NCBI RefSeq assembly: GCF_009727055.1 | Contig: NC_052357.1 | Span: forward strand, 6,939,014 to 7,003,013 | Length of the DNA stretch: 64,000 bases | Source: Benincasa hispida | Taxonomy: Eukaryota > Streptophyta > Magnoliopsida > Cucurbitales > Cucurbitaceae | Direction: 5' to 3' | In this document: one piece after another, positions 47,345 to 60,118 of the stretch | Numbering within the stretch: the stretch's first letter is position 1 | Layout: the number at the start of each line of letters is the position of its first letter | Notes under the pieces: generated by a model | Databases searched by the model: none | What the model saw: the letters and a program-made list of their open reading frames with translations, nothing else | What the model was told of the DNA's origin: nothing | Made by a program: the position numbers and the translations under genes

Positions 47345-49380
47345 TGAATGAAGAACAAAAGTGGTGATGGAACGAACACATGCGCAGCGGAAGAAAAACG
47401 AATCTAAAGTATTCTGATTAGGTTAATTACAAAGAATAACATGCAATTAAAAACAAATAAAAGGGGAAGAAGAAGTACAACCTTTGTAGTCCTAAAGCTT
47501 CTCCAAATTAGCTCCAATCTCCTCAAGAACAGTTCCCAACTATTTTCCAGCCTTAGAATGGGATGGTGGAATCCAGTGAGTGACTAATTTGGAGAGGAAA
47601 AGGTTAAGTATTTAAGAGAAAATTGTCATGAGATTATTCACATAATCTCATCAAATTCCACTATGGCCAAGAGTTCTAAACAATCATAATTCCTTTTAAA
47701 GACCATTACATGCAAAACATGTAACTTTGAATTTGATGAGAAGTTAACACTAAAAAATCCACTAACTCAAAGTGGGATTTAGTGGGGCGAGTGTCTTCAA
47801 ATGAAGACAACACTTAGCAATGCAAAAGTTGGCATTTCCCACTCACAATTTATTGGATCTTTCCACTAACTTGGTCAATGGTCAAAGTTTGACTCTCAAA
47901 GTCCAAGTCAACAAATTTGACTTTTTGATCTTTAAAGTCAAAAGTCAACAATTTGACTTTCATTGCATTTTTTTACCTAGTCAACAATTTGACCTTTAAC
48001 GCAATTTTGACCAATTTCATTTAATTCCAAAATTAATTCTAATAATCAATTTTAAAAATAAATTAATATTAAATAATTAATTAAAAAATTTAATTAATTT
48101 AATTTAATATTAAATCCAACGCTAATCCCAATTTATATGAATCCCTATTCATAATCTTGATATTTAAATCTTGTTTAAATATCTCATATTTTCTCTATCT
48201 TTATATTTAGTTCATAATTAGACATTGGGTTAAATATATCGTATATATTTAACGCTTTGCTCCAAAAATCGAATTTGAACACTTTAAATTCGTTCGTCAC
48301 ACTGTTCTAAGTTTAGTCCAATATGAGCTAGTAGGGGGACCTCATGGACCTACAAATCATGGGCTCCAACGATCCGTAATTAACTGGCTAAACTCTTTAT
48401 CCTAATTGACCACCATTCGTTAACTACCAGGTCAATCCACTAAAACTCAGTAGTTACACTCCCCTCACTGTAGATATATTATGTCCACTCGATATAACCA
48501 TGATTAGTAAGTTAACCCTTCATAGAGTGTTTGTAATAGCGGTTGGGTCAAAAGTGATTTTACCCCCGAGATTACATCTTGCTCCTTAAGTTTCACTGAT
48601 CCTCTAATGAACAATTGGTTTGTGATCCAATCACAAAATCGAGTTGCTCTCGGTCCAATGAGAGGGTGGGCCTTTTATTCAAGACTCGGAGTCAACACTT
48701 AAGGGAACAACTTCTCTACTATCCCTAAAAGCGAGTAGGGACGAATTTCGTCTTACACCCTATGTCCCAAGCTATCTACCCAGTCTTACCCTTAAAATGA
48801 GAGGCTTACTGAGCCAGTGCTATTGAGCCAACCCTCACCCATGCAAATCTAAGGATAATCCCTAATAAACAGGAGTTCATAGTTAACTCAAGATTAAGGT
48901 CAAGTTACCTAGGTCATCGCTTTGAAACAGTCAGTCTTAAACAATAAGTAGCGTTATAAAGTAAGAGTGACTTATTTGTTGGTTCAATCTTATACAAACT
49001 TATTGCATAGGATGCCCCCACTACTCATGTCAATACATGAACGAATCAGGATCACTTCGTTTGTAGCACTTTACAACAAATTGTAACAATTACAGAGTGG
49101 GTCGTATCCAATAGTGTTACCATAATAAGATACACAACGTTATTCGTATACTATAGACCATTTTGGCTATTTACTGAACTTGATCCACTCTTATGTCTCC
49201 ATATAAATTTCATGTATTCATATAATAGTCATGGATCTTTAATTTATTGGATTTAGACTTTACAAGTGCAATTCACATATTTAATAACAGTTTTATTAAA
49301 TAAATGTCAATAACATATTTATTGATAATAGAATTTGTTTAACATTACAAACAGCGAGTTTTAGGACATACAACCCATCA
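47345..49380 (-). mobile_element. Solo copia LTR inserted in protease of C/D
   Basis: On the minus strand starts TGATGGGTTGTATGTCCTAA (49380), a variant of the TGTTGGG family start, and contains the conserved LTR core seen in A, B and E (GGACATAATATATCTACAGT .. GGTAGTTAACGAATGGTGG). About 2.0 kb, no primer site at its end. Protease coding stops at 49385 (DSGVTNHV) and resumes near 47330. No clean duplication was found, so some flanking bases were lost and the lower limit is approximate. Confidence 0.7.
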
Positions 49381-49384
49381 CGTG

Positions 49385-50460
49385 GTTAGTGACCCCTGAA
49401 TCTATTATCCAGGTCAAATCATCATTCTCTACTACACAAGTTTCCAATACAAGTAAATCATATTTACCTTACTTGGTTTTCTTATTCTCTACCAAGTAGT
49501 TGGAACAATTCTTCTTCCAATGTCCCTGTTGGTTGCAATGGAAATATATTCCCTTTATAGCCTTGCATTCTTGCCCTTTTGGGCAGTAGTTAATGGGTTA
49601 CCCTTCCCCTAGCCTTCCATCTTCTTCTTCCACTTTTTATTGCTGGAAGAAGAGGGTATAGATTTGGTTCCAGAGGTCGAACCTCTGTGGAACTTCTTTG
49701 AGGACGAGGTAACATTGACCTCACTCTTTTGTTCCTTGACTTTCGTCAAATATTGTTATGTCTGTAGCTCGTTGAGAAAAGTGGTCAATTTGTAGTCAAT
49801 CATGTTCATGACAGCATTGCTATGGAATTGTAGGAAACATTAAGGTAAAGTTTCCAAAATGAAGCTAACCTGACTGGATTCATTAGTGTCAGTCTCATTT
49901 ATCTCCGCCACATTAAAATTGACCATCATATTCAGAACATTTTCTCAAACAGAGGCCCCCTTTGGTATGTGGTCATTAAAGATGTGTTTGAGCGCATCGT
50001 GTCTGAGCTGAGTGGACAACTATTTAAACATTCCCCTCAGGGACTCCATGATTTCACGACAGTGAACATGGGCTCATGCTTCTTGGCCAAGACTTCAAAT
50101 AGGCTTGCTAAGATGCACACTCAGGCCTTTTCATTTGTCCAGACCCGTTGCTCATATGCCTCCCGAACATTTCGGGTGGCATTTGCAAGTGGGACTTGAG
50201 GACACTTCTCAACCAAGACAAATCGTAGGTCATCAATGATTAAAACTGTATTGATTGTGTTTTTCCAGGTTGCGTAGTTATCGTCATTTAATTTTTCGGC
50301 AACAAGCATATTGAGTGTAGCATAAGTCATTTTAAATATTGTTGAAACATATAATTTATTTATATTAGTTAAACAAGCATGACCCAATTTGAAAAACCAA
50401 TCAATTTTGCAAAATAATTTAATGCACCCTATGTGACATCTATTTTGCAACAATGCTTTA
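49385..50460 (-). pseudogene. gag and protease start of copia C/D
   Basis: Gag starts at MTYATLNMLVAEKLNDDNYA (near 50330), with YATWKNTINTVLIIDDLRFV. The zinc knuckle is at about 49505-49550: HCNQQGHWKKNC is preceded by Tyr where the first Cys should be. The protease triplet D-S-G (near 49400) is intact before the solo LTR cuts in. Confidence 0.75.
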
Positions 50461-51610
50461 TTGGGGCAAGGTATAAGCCGCAGTAGGGTGAACCGTTACT
50501 CCTTCACTGAATTGAGACTATCTCACCCATTAATTACACTAGAACAACTCTTGTTTTTATAATTATTAGTCATCATTGTTTGGTCCAAAAAATTATTAAC
50601 TAGCTTAACATTTTTCTTGTAAGTGTAACCCCTAATTTTAGATTATAGAGTTTTGGCCCAATGGGCCAACCATAGGAAAAATTTGATTAGGGAAAAAACG
50701 AAAGTAATCCTATCCATTTTTTAAGTTCGAGTAAAATCTCATGAAAATGCTATCCATAGGGGGACACAAACAAAGGCGCCTCGAGGCCGAGCATGAAAGT
50801 TTTCTCCAAACTAATGAAAGAGATCGTGGGATGTGTCGACACACGTCCCACTTTCACTTACTACAAACATTTTTTCCATTCACCTTAATTTTGACCTATA
50901 CAAACACTTCCCACAGGAGGCACAAGCAAAGGTGCCTCGAGGCCGAGTAAAGGCCTCACGGTGTGAACTTTTAGGGAGAAACGTGATAGAAAAAATGAAG
51001 TATCATATACCTCATTTTCCTCCCACTAATGTTTTACCTAAGGTTAATTAACATGGAAAAATATGGCTGGTTATTTTTACTAAGTGATTTTTACTTCGTC
51101 CAATGTAATATTTACCTTAGATAGTTAAAAAATATTGATTATTGTTAAATGCTTTAATAAACTTTAATCAATCATTTCATACTTGCAACAAATCTATCTA
51201 ATTCACCTTCCAGGTCAGTTCCCAGGTAAGGGTGTTCCATTTTCATCAGCTTAAATACCCTAGCCTAGACAAAAACGACCTTAGACAAAGGTCCCTTATA
51301 GATACCGTTATTAAAATTTTAATCATTTAATATTAATCAATTTAATCCTATTAAACTGATTAAAAGATTAAACTTATTTTTAATCTTATTAAAATAAAGT
51401 GATCATAGGTTTATAGCGAATCACATTTTAAACTATTTAAAAATATATTTTTAACCTATGTGAGCATGCAATTCTTTATTATAGATTTTAATTTCTAATT
51501 TCATTTATTTATAACTATTATAAATAATAAATTAAATAAATTAAAACCTAAGATTGCATCTAAATGACATACTTTGGAAAAATTATAACATTTATAAATG
51601 ACCTAAAGTA
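50461..51610 (-). other. Part of the leader of copia C/D, with a GCCTCGAGGC repeat
   Basis: Non-coding, similar in reverse to the leaders of A and B. It holds two diverged copies (50756-50800 and 50911-50950) of a segment with the palindrome GCCTCGAGGC. No gene was seen. Confidence 0.6.
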
Positions 51611-51615
51611 GTGTC

Positions 51616-51712
51616 TGTTGGGAATGGTGTCCTAAATCTCCTCGTAATCTCGTAGTTTGTAAACTCTGTATAAACATATTGTTGTTAATAAAATAAGTGT
51701 TATAATATTCTA
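51616..51712 (+). repeat. 5' LTR remnant of copia B
   Basis: TGTTGGGAATGGTGTCCTAA and the next ~75 bp match the start of the 3' LTR at 57030. The rest of the LTR, the primer site and the first part of the leader are deleted. Confidence 0.85.
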
Positions 51713-53205
51713 GTATGCATGATTTAAATTACATAAAGCATGCTCATGCATCATATAATATAAAAGTTATAGTATATGTATACATGCATTATAGCATATC
51801 CATGCATCATTTATATTATAAATGTTATAATATAAGGGTGTATAGTTGTATGGAATGTATGCTATAGCATGGTTCATTACTTTATATATTAGTAATGAAT
51901 GAACATTGCATGATGTATGACATTACTTTAGGTAATCTTATAAACGTTATAATTTTATAAAGTATGTCAATGCTTGCAATGTCGGTTTTAATTTGTTTCA
52001 TTTACTTTATAAAAGTTATAAATAAATGAAATTAGAAATTAAAATCAATAACTGAGAGTTGCATGCAAATTTAGGTAAAATCATTTTTTAAAATATGATT
52101 GAGATAGACTTAAGTTCACAAATTTCTAATGAGATTAGAAATTAGATTAATCTTTTAAATCGGTTAAATAAGATTAAATTGATTTCAATAAAAGATTAAA
52201 TTTATAGCAAATATATCTATAAGAACCTTTTGACTAAGGTGGGTTCTGGCTAGGCTGGGTATTTAAGCTGACGAAAAGGGAACAACCCTACTTGGGAACC
52301 TACCTGGAAAGGTGAATTAGATAGATTTGTTACAAGCATGTAATTGTTTATTAATATTTGTTAAAGTGGTTAATGAATGTTAGTCAAAATTGTTTAACTT
52401 TCCAAAGTAAAAGTTACTTTTTGGGCAAACTTAAACAATCACTTAGTAAAAATAATTAGCCGTATTTTTTCCTAAGTAAATTAAACCCTAGGTTGTTAAA
52501 ATACTCAGTGGGAGGAAAAGACGTATATTATATGTCATTTTTCCACTCATGTTTCTCTCTTAATATTCACACCGTGAGACTCATGCTTGGCCTTAAGGTG
52601 CCCTAGGAGCGTCCCCCTTCGGATGGTGTTTGCATGGGTCAATATCAAGGTGAATAGAGAGAGCATTTATAGTAAATGGGAGAATGATGTGTATCAACAT
52701 GTCCTATAGTCTCTTTCATTGGTTTGCACCATGAGACCTTCTTACATGTCTTTAAGGCGCCATGGGAGCGTCCTCCTTCGGATGGTTTGTGTAGTTGGTT
52801 AATATCAAGGAGAACTTTAGAAATGGATATGGTCGCTTTAGTTTTTGCCCCAATCGGTTTTTCCCTCCAGTTGGCTCATTGGGGCAGAACTCTAGAATCT
52901 AAAATGAAGGGTTACACTTACGGAAAATTATTAAGCAAGTTAATGATTTATTGACCAAATAAATGATGACTGATCATTATAGGAATAAGAGTTATTCTGG
53001 TGTAATGATTAGTTGAATGTGTCTCAATTCAGTGAAAGGAGAAATTGACTACCCTTCGGTGGCTTTTGTCCTAAATCATTAAAGTATCATCGTAAAATTA
53101 GATGTTTGATGGAGTTCATTTAGATTTTGCTAAACTGATTGGATTTTGTTTAAAGAGTTATGCTAAAATCTAATGTAGATCAATATGTTTTTTTTTTTCA
53201 GCAAA
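51713..53205 (+). other. Leader of copia B
   Basis: Non-coding, AT-rich, colinear with the leaders of A and C/D; contains the repeated 'gtgagac..tgcttgg' blocks at 52570 and 52725. No gene. Confidence 0.65.
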
Positions 53206-54055
53206 ATGTCAAATAGTGATTTTCTGTTAGTTGCCTTTTCAAGTTTGACCCGTTTTAATTACATGGCGTGGAAAGAATCCATTAAAACTTTTTTCGTGGT
53301 AAACGACCTCAAAGTTATCATGAATGAGGATTGTCCTCAAGTCCAAACCCCTAATGTACCACGAAAGGTTCGTAATGCATACGAGGTGTGGATGAAGGCT
53401 AATTTGAGGGCTTGATTTCACATTTTGGCAAGCATACCTGATGCATTGGCCAAAAGGTTTGAGAACATGGTCATTACACATGAGATCATGAAATCAATGG
53501 AAGAATTGTTTGAACGAAAGTTCCCACTATTCAAGCAAAACGAGATTGATGACAATAAAACCAGTAGTGTCAATTCCCAAGATAATCTCCAGTCCACATT
53601 GAATGTCAAGGGACTAACAGAGAAAGCAATTGTTGCCAACTCTGATGAAGTTCATCGACGAGGATTATCCTCTGAGATTAAACTTGGAGTTTATGATATG
53701 GGTTCTGATACTGATCCCACTACTCTCCAGAAAAGGAAAAACTCCAAAGACAATAAATATGATTTATTTGTCTTGGAGACGTGCTTAGTAGAGAATGATG
53801 ATTCCGCCTGGATAATTGATTTAGGGGCTATTAACCACGTGTGTTCTTCCCATCAAGGATTTAGTTCCTGGAAACAGTTGGAAGCTGGAGAGATGACTCT
53901 TAGAGTTGGTACTGGTGAGGTCATTTCAGTTGTTGCTGTAGGCAGATTTAATTATTTTTTGACAAGAAACGATAAATGTTATTAGACGTATATGTAGTTC
54001 CTCATATCAAGAGGAACCTAATTTTTGTTTCATGTCTGATTAAATAAAATTATTC
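53206..54055 (+). pseudogene. gag and protease of copia B (broken)
   Basis: Gag starts MSNSDFLLVAFSSLTRFNYMAWKES (53206) and is cut by a stop at 53413-53415, then reopens at 53425-53985. The segment between gag helices and protease is short and has no zinc knuckle, so an internal deletion is likely. The protease triplet is D-L-G (53818-53826) instead of D-S-G. Confidence 0.8.
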
Positions 54056-54059
54056 CATT

Positions 54060-55230
54060 TCCTTCTCTGCGAATAAAGTGTTTATTTTTAAGAATGGAAT
54101 GGAGTTACATTTTGGTTCAATGGAAAATAACTCATATGTACTAAGGCCATTAGTCGTAAAAGTTGTGCTCAATACTGAAATGTTCAAAACAGCAACAACT
54201 GTAAAAAGACCAAGAATTTCTCCTAAAGAAAATGCCCATCTTTGGCATCTAAAATTAGATCACATAAATCTCAATAGGATTGAGAAATTGGTTAAAAGTG
54301 GACTTCTAAATGGTTTGGAAGAAAACTCTTTACCAACATGTGATTCATGCCTTAAAGGTAAAATGACCAAACAACCTTTTACTGTAAAAGGTTATAGAGC
54401 CAAAGAAACCTTTCAACTTATACATTCTGACCTCTGTGGTCCAATGAATTTAAGAGCACGAGGTGGATATGAATATTTCATCTTTTTTATAGATGATTAT
54501 TCTAGATTTGGAACCTAATACAACATAAGTCTAAAGCTCTTAAAAAGTTCAAGGAGTACAAGACTGAAGTTGAAAACTTGTTAGATAAGAAGATAAAAAC
54601 ACTATGATCTGATCATGGTGGAGAGTACATGGACTTAAGATTCCAGAACTATATGATAGAACATGGAATCACGTCCCAACTCTTAGCCCCAGGTACACCT
54701 CAGTAGAATGTGTATTAGAAAGGAGAAACAGAACCCTGTTAGACATGGTTCAATCTATGATGAGTTATGCTCATCTTTTAGACTCGTTTTAGGGATATGT
54801 AATAGAGACTTCAGTTTATAATTTGAACAATGTTTCCTCAAAGAGTGTTTCTAAAACACCTTTTGAGTTATGGAGAGGTCGTAAAGGTAGTTTATGCCAC
54901 TTCAGGATTTAGGGATGTCTACCTCATGTGCTTATGACAAACCCCAGAAAGTTGGAATCTCGTTCAAAAGTATATCTATTTGTAGGTTACCCCAAGGAAA
55001 TGAAAGGTAGATACTTCTATGATCTAAGTGATAATAAAGTATTTGTATCGACAAATGCTACCTTCTTGGAAGAAGACCACATGAGGGATCATAAACCACG
55101 AAGTAAACTTGTTTTAAATGAGATTTCTAATGAGACTGTTGAGACTTCAACAAGAGTTATTGAACAGGCTAATAGATCAACAAGGGTTGTTGATGTCAGT
55201 TCATCTAGTCATCCATCTCAATAGTTGAGA
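54060..55230 (+). pseudogene. Integrase of copia B (broken)
   Basis: HHCC finger HLWHLKLDHINLNRIEKLV .. TCDSCLKGKM in 54078-54518. First catalytic Asp present (HSDLCGP). Stop at 54516-54518, then further fragments with stops (near 54605 and 54790). Tail at 54928-55224. Confidence 0.85.
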
Positions 55231-55329
55231 TTGCCTCTACGTAGTGGAAGGGTTATGAACCCACCTGTACGCTATATGGGTTTAACAGAAGCCTAAAACA
55301 TCATATCTGATGAAGGTGTTAAAGATCCA

Positions 55330-56890
55330 TTGTCTTATAAGTAAGCAATGGAAGATGTTGACAAATTTGAATGGACTAAAGCCATGAATCAAGAAATGGA
55401 GTCCATGTACTTCAATTATGTCTGGGAACTTGTAGATCAACCTGATGGGGTAAAATCTATATATTGTAAATGGATTTACAAGAGGAAAAGAGGTGTAGAT
55501 GGAAAGGTACAAACCTTTAAAGCTAGACTTGTGGTAAAGGGTTATACCAAGGTTGAGGGAGTGAACTATGAAGAAACTTTCTCACCTGTTGTCATGTTAA
55601 AGTCTATCAGGATTCTCTTGTCTATAACCACATATTATGACTATGAGATATGGAAAATGAACGTTAAGACTACCTTTTTTAATGGTAATCTTGAAGAGAC
55701 CATCTACATGATTCAACCAGAAGGTTTCATTGAACAAGATCAAGAGCAAAATATTTACAACCTTAATCCATCCATTTATGGACTGGAAACAAACATCTCG
55801 ATCTTGGAATATAATATTTGATACTACGATAAAATCTTATGGCTTTGATCGGAATGTTGATGAGCCTTGTGTTTACAAGAAAATCATCAACACCTCAGTA
55901 GCTTTCCTCGTGTTGTATGTGGATGATATCCTACTTATTGGGAATGATGTAGGTTTTCTAACTGATGTTGAGAAATGGCTAGCCGCCCAATTCCAACTGA
56001 AAGATTTGGAAGAGGCGTAAATTTTTCTAGGGATCCAAATTATAAAGGATCGTATGAACAAAAGGTTGGCCTTGTCTTAGGCATCGTATATTGACAAGAT
56101 GCTTGTCAGATATTCGATGCACAATTTCAAGAAGAGTTTATTACCTTTCAGGCATGGAATTGTATTGTCGAAGGAATAGTGTCCTAAGACTCCTCAAGAG
56201 GTTGAGGAAATGAGATGGATTCCCTATGCATCGGCTATTGGTAGCCTTATGTATGCAATGTTATATACTAGACCTGACATTTGCTATGCAGTAGGGATTG
56301 TCAGTCGATATCAGTCCAATCTAGGATTAGATCACTAGACAGCGGTCAAAACGATCGTCAAGTATCTTCAAAGAACAAGGGATTATATGCTCATGTTTGG
56401 AGATAAGGATTTGATCCTTACAAGATACACAAACTTTGACTTTCAGACTGATCAAGATTATTGAAAATCCACATTAGGGTCATTGTTCATTTTGAATGGA
56501 GGAACTATAGTATGACGAAGCATCAAGCAAGGATGCATCGTGGACTCCACGCTGAAAGTCGAATACATAGTTGCTTGTGAAGCTGCTAAAAAGGTTGTTT
56601 AGCTTAAGAAGATCATTATTGATTTGGAAGCTATTCCAAATATGTCTTTGCTCATCACACTTTATTGAGATAACAGTGGTATTGTGGCAAATTTTAAGGA
56701 ACCTAGAAGTCATCGAAGAGGCAAGCACATAAAATGAAAATATCATTTGATTCGGGAGATTATGCATCACGGTGAAGTAATTGTCACGAAGATCGCGTCG
56801 GAGCACAATGTTGTTGATCCGTTTACAAAGGCTCTCACAGCTAAAGTGTTTGAGGGCCATCTAGAAAGTTTGGGTCTACGGGATATGCGG
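55330..56890 (+). pseudogene. Reverse transcriptase and RNase H of copia B (broken)
   Basis: RT opens at 55348 (MEDVDKFEWTKAMNQEMES) and keeps the catalytic box YVDD (55916-55927), but a frameshift near 55790 and stops (56018-56020 and later) break it. RNase H and the C-terminal tail run to about 56890 with several stops. Confidence 0.85.
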
Positions 56891-57018
56891 AAAATTGGCT
56901 AAGGCAAGTGGGAGATGTTACTAGGGTATAATGTATGCCTTAGTTTATTGTATTTTGTTAGTTTATTGTATTTTGTACTTTATTTGTATTGTACATTAGT
57001 CTCCCTAAGCTTTAGAAC

Positions 57019-57029
57019 AAGTGGGAGAT
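57019..57029 (+). other. Polypurine tract of copia B
   Basis: AAGTGGGAGAT directly before the 3' LTR. A second copy of the same motif lies ~115 bp upstream (56904-56914), which may be an older or central tract. Confidence 0.7.
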
Positions 57030-59194
57030 TATTGGGAATGGTGTCCTAAATCTCCTTGTAATCTTGTAGTTTGTAAACTCTATATAAACATAATGTTGTT
57101 AATAAAATAAATGTTATTTTATAAGCATATACTCAATCCAATAAACTAAGATTTGGGGTTATTTCATATAATTTAAACAGGTATGTAGAGACATACAAGT
57201 GGATCTTATTTAAACAATAACCTAAATGGTCAGTAGTTGATAAATAAGGTTGGGTACCTTATCCTGGTGACACTATGGATACGACCCACTTTGTAGGTGT
57301 TACAAGTGTTGTAAAATGCTACAAATTATCTGATCTTGATCATTCATGTGGAGACATGTGAGCGAGGGGTATCCTATACAAAGAGTTTGTATAAGACCGA
57401 ACCACGAAATGATTAGTCTCTCTATATAACACCGTTAATAATAGAGACTTACATTTCACTAGGATTATCATAGGTGACATGACCTAAATCCTGAGTGAGT
57501 TGTGAACTCTTGCTCATGAAGGCGGTCCTTTGATTTGTATGGGTGAGAGTGGCCATATTGCAAATTCAACAAGCCTACCATTTTGGAGATTCGTTTGACT
57601 TGGGAGCTAGGAACTCAGCTACACAAGACGGAATTCACTCCTTCCTCGATGCAGATGTAAGTAGATAAATTCCTCCCTTAAGGGCTGATTTCAAGTCTTA
57701 AACATAGTGGCCACACCCTTTCCTGGCCCGAGAGGACTTGGTCAAATTGGGACTATCACTTATTGTTCATTAGAGGAATCAATGGTACTTAAGGAGTTAG
57801 ATGTAACTCCATGGGAAAACGGTATTTTGGCCCAACTGTACTTACGAGCAAGTTGTAAAGTTCATCGCACTGTCGATAAGTTATATCCAATTGACACAGA
57901 AATTTATCTGTAGTACGAAGAGTGCAGCTGCCGATCTTTAGTGGAGTGACCGGCAGTTAACGAATGTTGGGTAATTTAAATAAGGGTTGTATTTAAATAT
58001 ATAAAAATAAACCAAAATATTTACAAAATATAGCAAAATTTTAGAACGATCAATGATAGACACTAATAGACTTCAATCAATGTCTATCAGTGATATTGAT
58101 AGACACTGATAGAAGTATATTAGCGTCTATCATTGATCGTTCTAAGATTTTGCTATATCTTGTAAATATTTTCAATAATTTTACCGTTTAAAATAATTTC
58201 CCTTTAACTAAAGGGTTTAATTATTTATCCGAGTACCATTGGAGCTTCAATCTACAGGTCCATAAGATCCCCACTGTAGCTCAAAGGGATTTGATATTTG
58301 GATTAATTTGAAGTGTTTAAATTAATTGAGGGAATTAATTATATATGATATAATTAATTATAATGTATTCGATACATTATGAGATGAATTTAAATATGAT
58401 TCCAATACCAATTACATGAATGAGATTCATTTAATTAAATATAAATATAATTTATGTTGAGAGGAATAAAATATTTAGGTATGATCCAAATATCATGTAT
58501 ATGAATGAGATTCATATAAGTGGATTTAATATAAATGTGATTTATATTAAATACCATGTATAGTTAAGAGAGAATAAAAACTATAGTTTATGTTGTATTT
58601 GATGCAATATAAAACTATAGGATATACGTTATATTTGATATAACATATAGTGTGTATATATAATAAAGTAGTTATTATATATTCTATTTTATTAATTTAT
58701 TTGAAATTAATAAAAGGGAAGGAGTTATAACTCTCTCCTATTATTCTCTCAATAACTAACTTGTGATAAAAGAAGTTGAGAGGTCATCTTCTTCCATCGA
58801 TTCACAATTATAGAGAAAAGTTCTCTGAGAAATCTTCCCTCTCATCCTCTCCATCTCCTTCCTTCTTCCTAGGACTCAAGCAAAGCCCACAACTCCTGCT
58901 TGAGTCTTTGAATCCCAAAAAAGAATACAGAGGGTTCTCGACTGGTAGTGTCCGTGCGTGAAGAAAGAGATCCATGAAGAAGGTGTTTTTTCGTGACTAG
59001 TACGAGGGATTACTTAAAGAAAGGTTCTTCAAATGTGAGGTTTCTTGAAACCCATTTTCTTAGTAAAAGCATGTTGTAATTTAATGTTGAATGCATATCT
59101 CTTGTATGTTTACTGTATATTTTGTATTCAATAATTAATGGAATTTGGACGATCCGCTTCCGCTCAAGGATCTCCTCATGTCGAGATCCCTTTA
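57030..59194 (+). repeat. 3' LTR of copia B
   Basis: Starts TATTGGGAATGG (TG changed to TA) and ends near CCCTTTA before the ATGTC duplication. About 2165 bp including the MITE at 57984-58202. Shares the family core with LTRs A, D and E. Confidence 0.85.
57984..58202. mobile_element. MITE with long inverted repeats inside the LTR of B
   Basis: ~219 bp. Two arms (58014-58061 and 58125-58172) are near-perfect inverted repeats of 48 bp: AAAATATTTAC.A.ATATAGC followed by a shared GAACGATCAATGATAGAC end. The centre has TCTATCAGTGATATTGATAGACAC. Neighbouring LTRs of the family lack it, so it is a later insertion. Superfamily not resolved; resembles the blocks at 7704-7878 and 63540-63665. Confidence 0.8.
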
Positions 59195-59199
59195 ATGTC

Positions 59200-60105
59200 A
59201 TGCTTCATACAATCTAATTTTCATTACTTAACATGTATAATATTTATATACTAAGTAATGAAAATAATTAACAACATTCAACCATACATACGAACTATAT
59301 ATTATAACCATTATAATACAAATGATGCATAGTATTGTTATTAATACATGCAAACATATATTATAACTCTTATATTATATGATGCATCAACATGCTTTTA
59401 ATTAAATCATGCAACTATATTATAAAATTTGTAATAATCATGATACATGAATTATGCATAACCTATGGTGAAATTTTCTCTATATGACATACATTATGAC
59501 ATATATTAAAAAAAATCATACATCCAATGCATAACTTACCAATAATTTGAATCGGGATTAGACTCCTCAAAATTGATTAAATTAATATAATAATTATATT
59601 AATTTAATTAATTAAAAAAATAAATAGAAAAAACAAAGAAAAACATTGTTGGACCGTTGAAGAAGTAAATCGTTGGACTGCGAACTACCCACCAAAAACT
59701 TGATCTGCTTTGCGTTACTATGTTTGGAGCGTCGCGGTGCTACGAAAACTTTTTCCGTCGCGTCATGTTGAAGCGTCGTCGTGCCACTGTATAGAACAAC
59801 TTCTGTACAGTGCGATTTTGCATTGGTCTTCTCTGTTTTGGCCGCGTCACTTCCAAATCTTTGCCAGAACAACCATGAACAACCTAGACAATTAAAATTA
59901 CAGCCTTGATTGCATTTTAGACCCAAAACAACTGCCCTTACAAACCAAATTAATAACAATAAGCAATAAATCTAAAGGCCGATCCCAAAACATCCAAAAT
60001 TACAAAAACATACATTCACATTCGTCAATGCAGTATAGAAAAATCCCACTATTAACTCTGAATTTTATTTCGAAAATAAAAAAATTAGGATACACAAAAC
60101 GTCCA
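59200..60105 (-). other. First part of the leader of copia C/D
   Basis: Non-coding, between the primer site at 60106 and the insertion of B. It resembles, in reverse, the leader of B near 51715-51900 (AT-rich with 'atgatgcat' repeats). No gene. Confidence 0.65.
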
Positions 60106-60118
60106 CTCTGATACCAAT
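60106..60118 (-). other. Primer binding site of copia C/D
   Basis: Minus strand reads ATTGGTATCAGAG, adjacent to the LTR end at 60119; the tRNA-iMet type found in the other copia elements here. Confidence 0.85.

Larger units (their letters stand above)
51616..59194 (+). mobile_element. Ty1/copia retrotransposon B, nested in C/D
   Basis: A plus-strand copia element with a 5' LTR reduced to its first ~97 bp, leader, gag to RNase H remnants, polypurine tract and a ~2.2-kb 3' LTR. Flanking 5 bp are GTGTC (51611-51615) and ATGTC (59195-59199), a target duplication with one change. The host sequence on both sides is the leader of C/D, read in reverse. Confidence 0.85.

Noticed and set aside
57707..57913. 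68-aa frame in the 3' LTR of copia B
   Set aside because: Non-coding LTR sequence; the frame is not kept in the related LTRs A and E.
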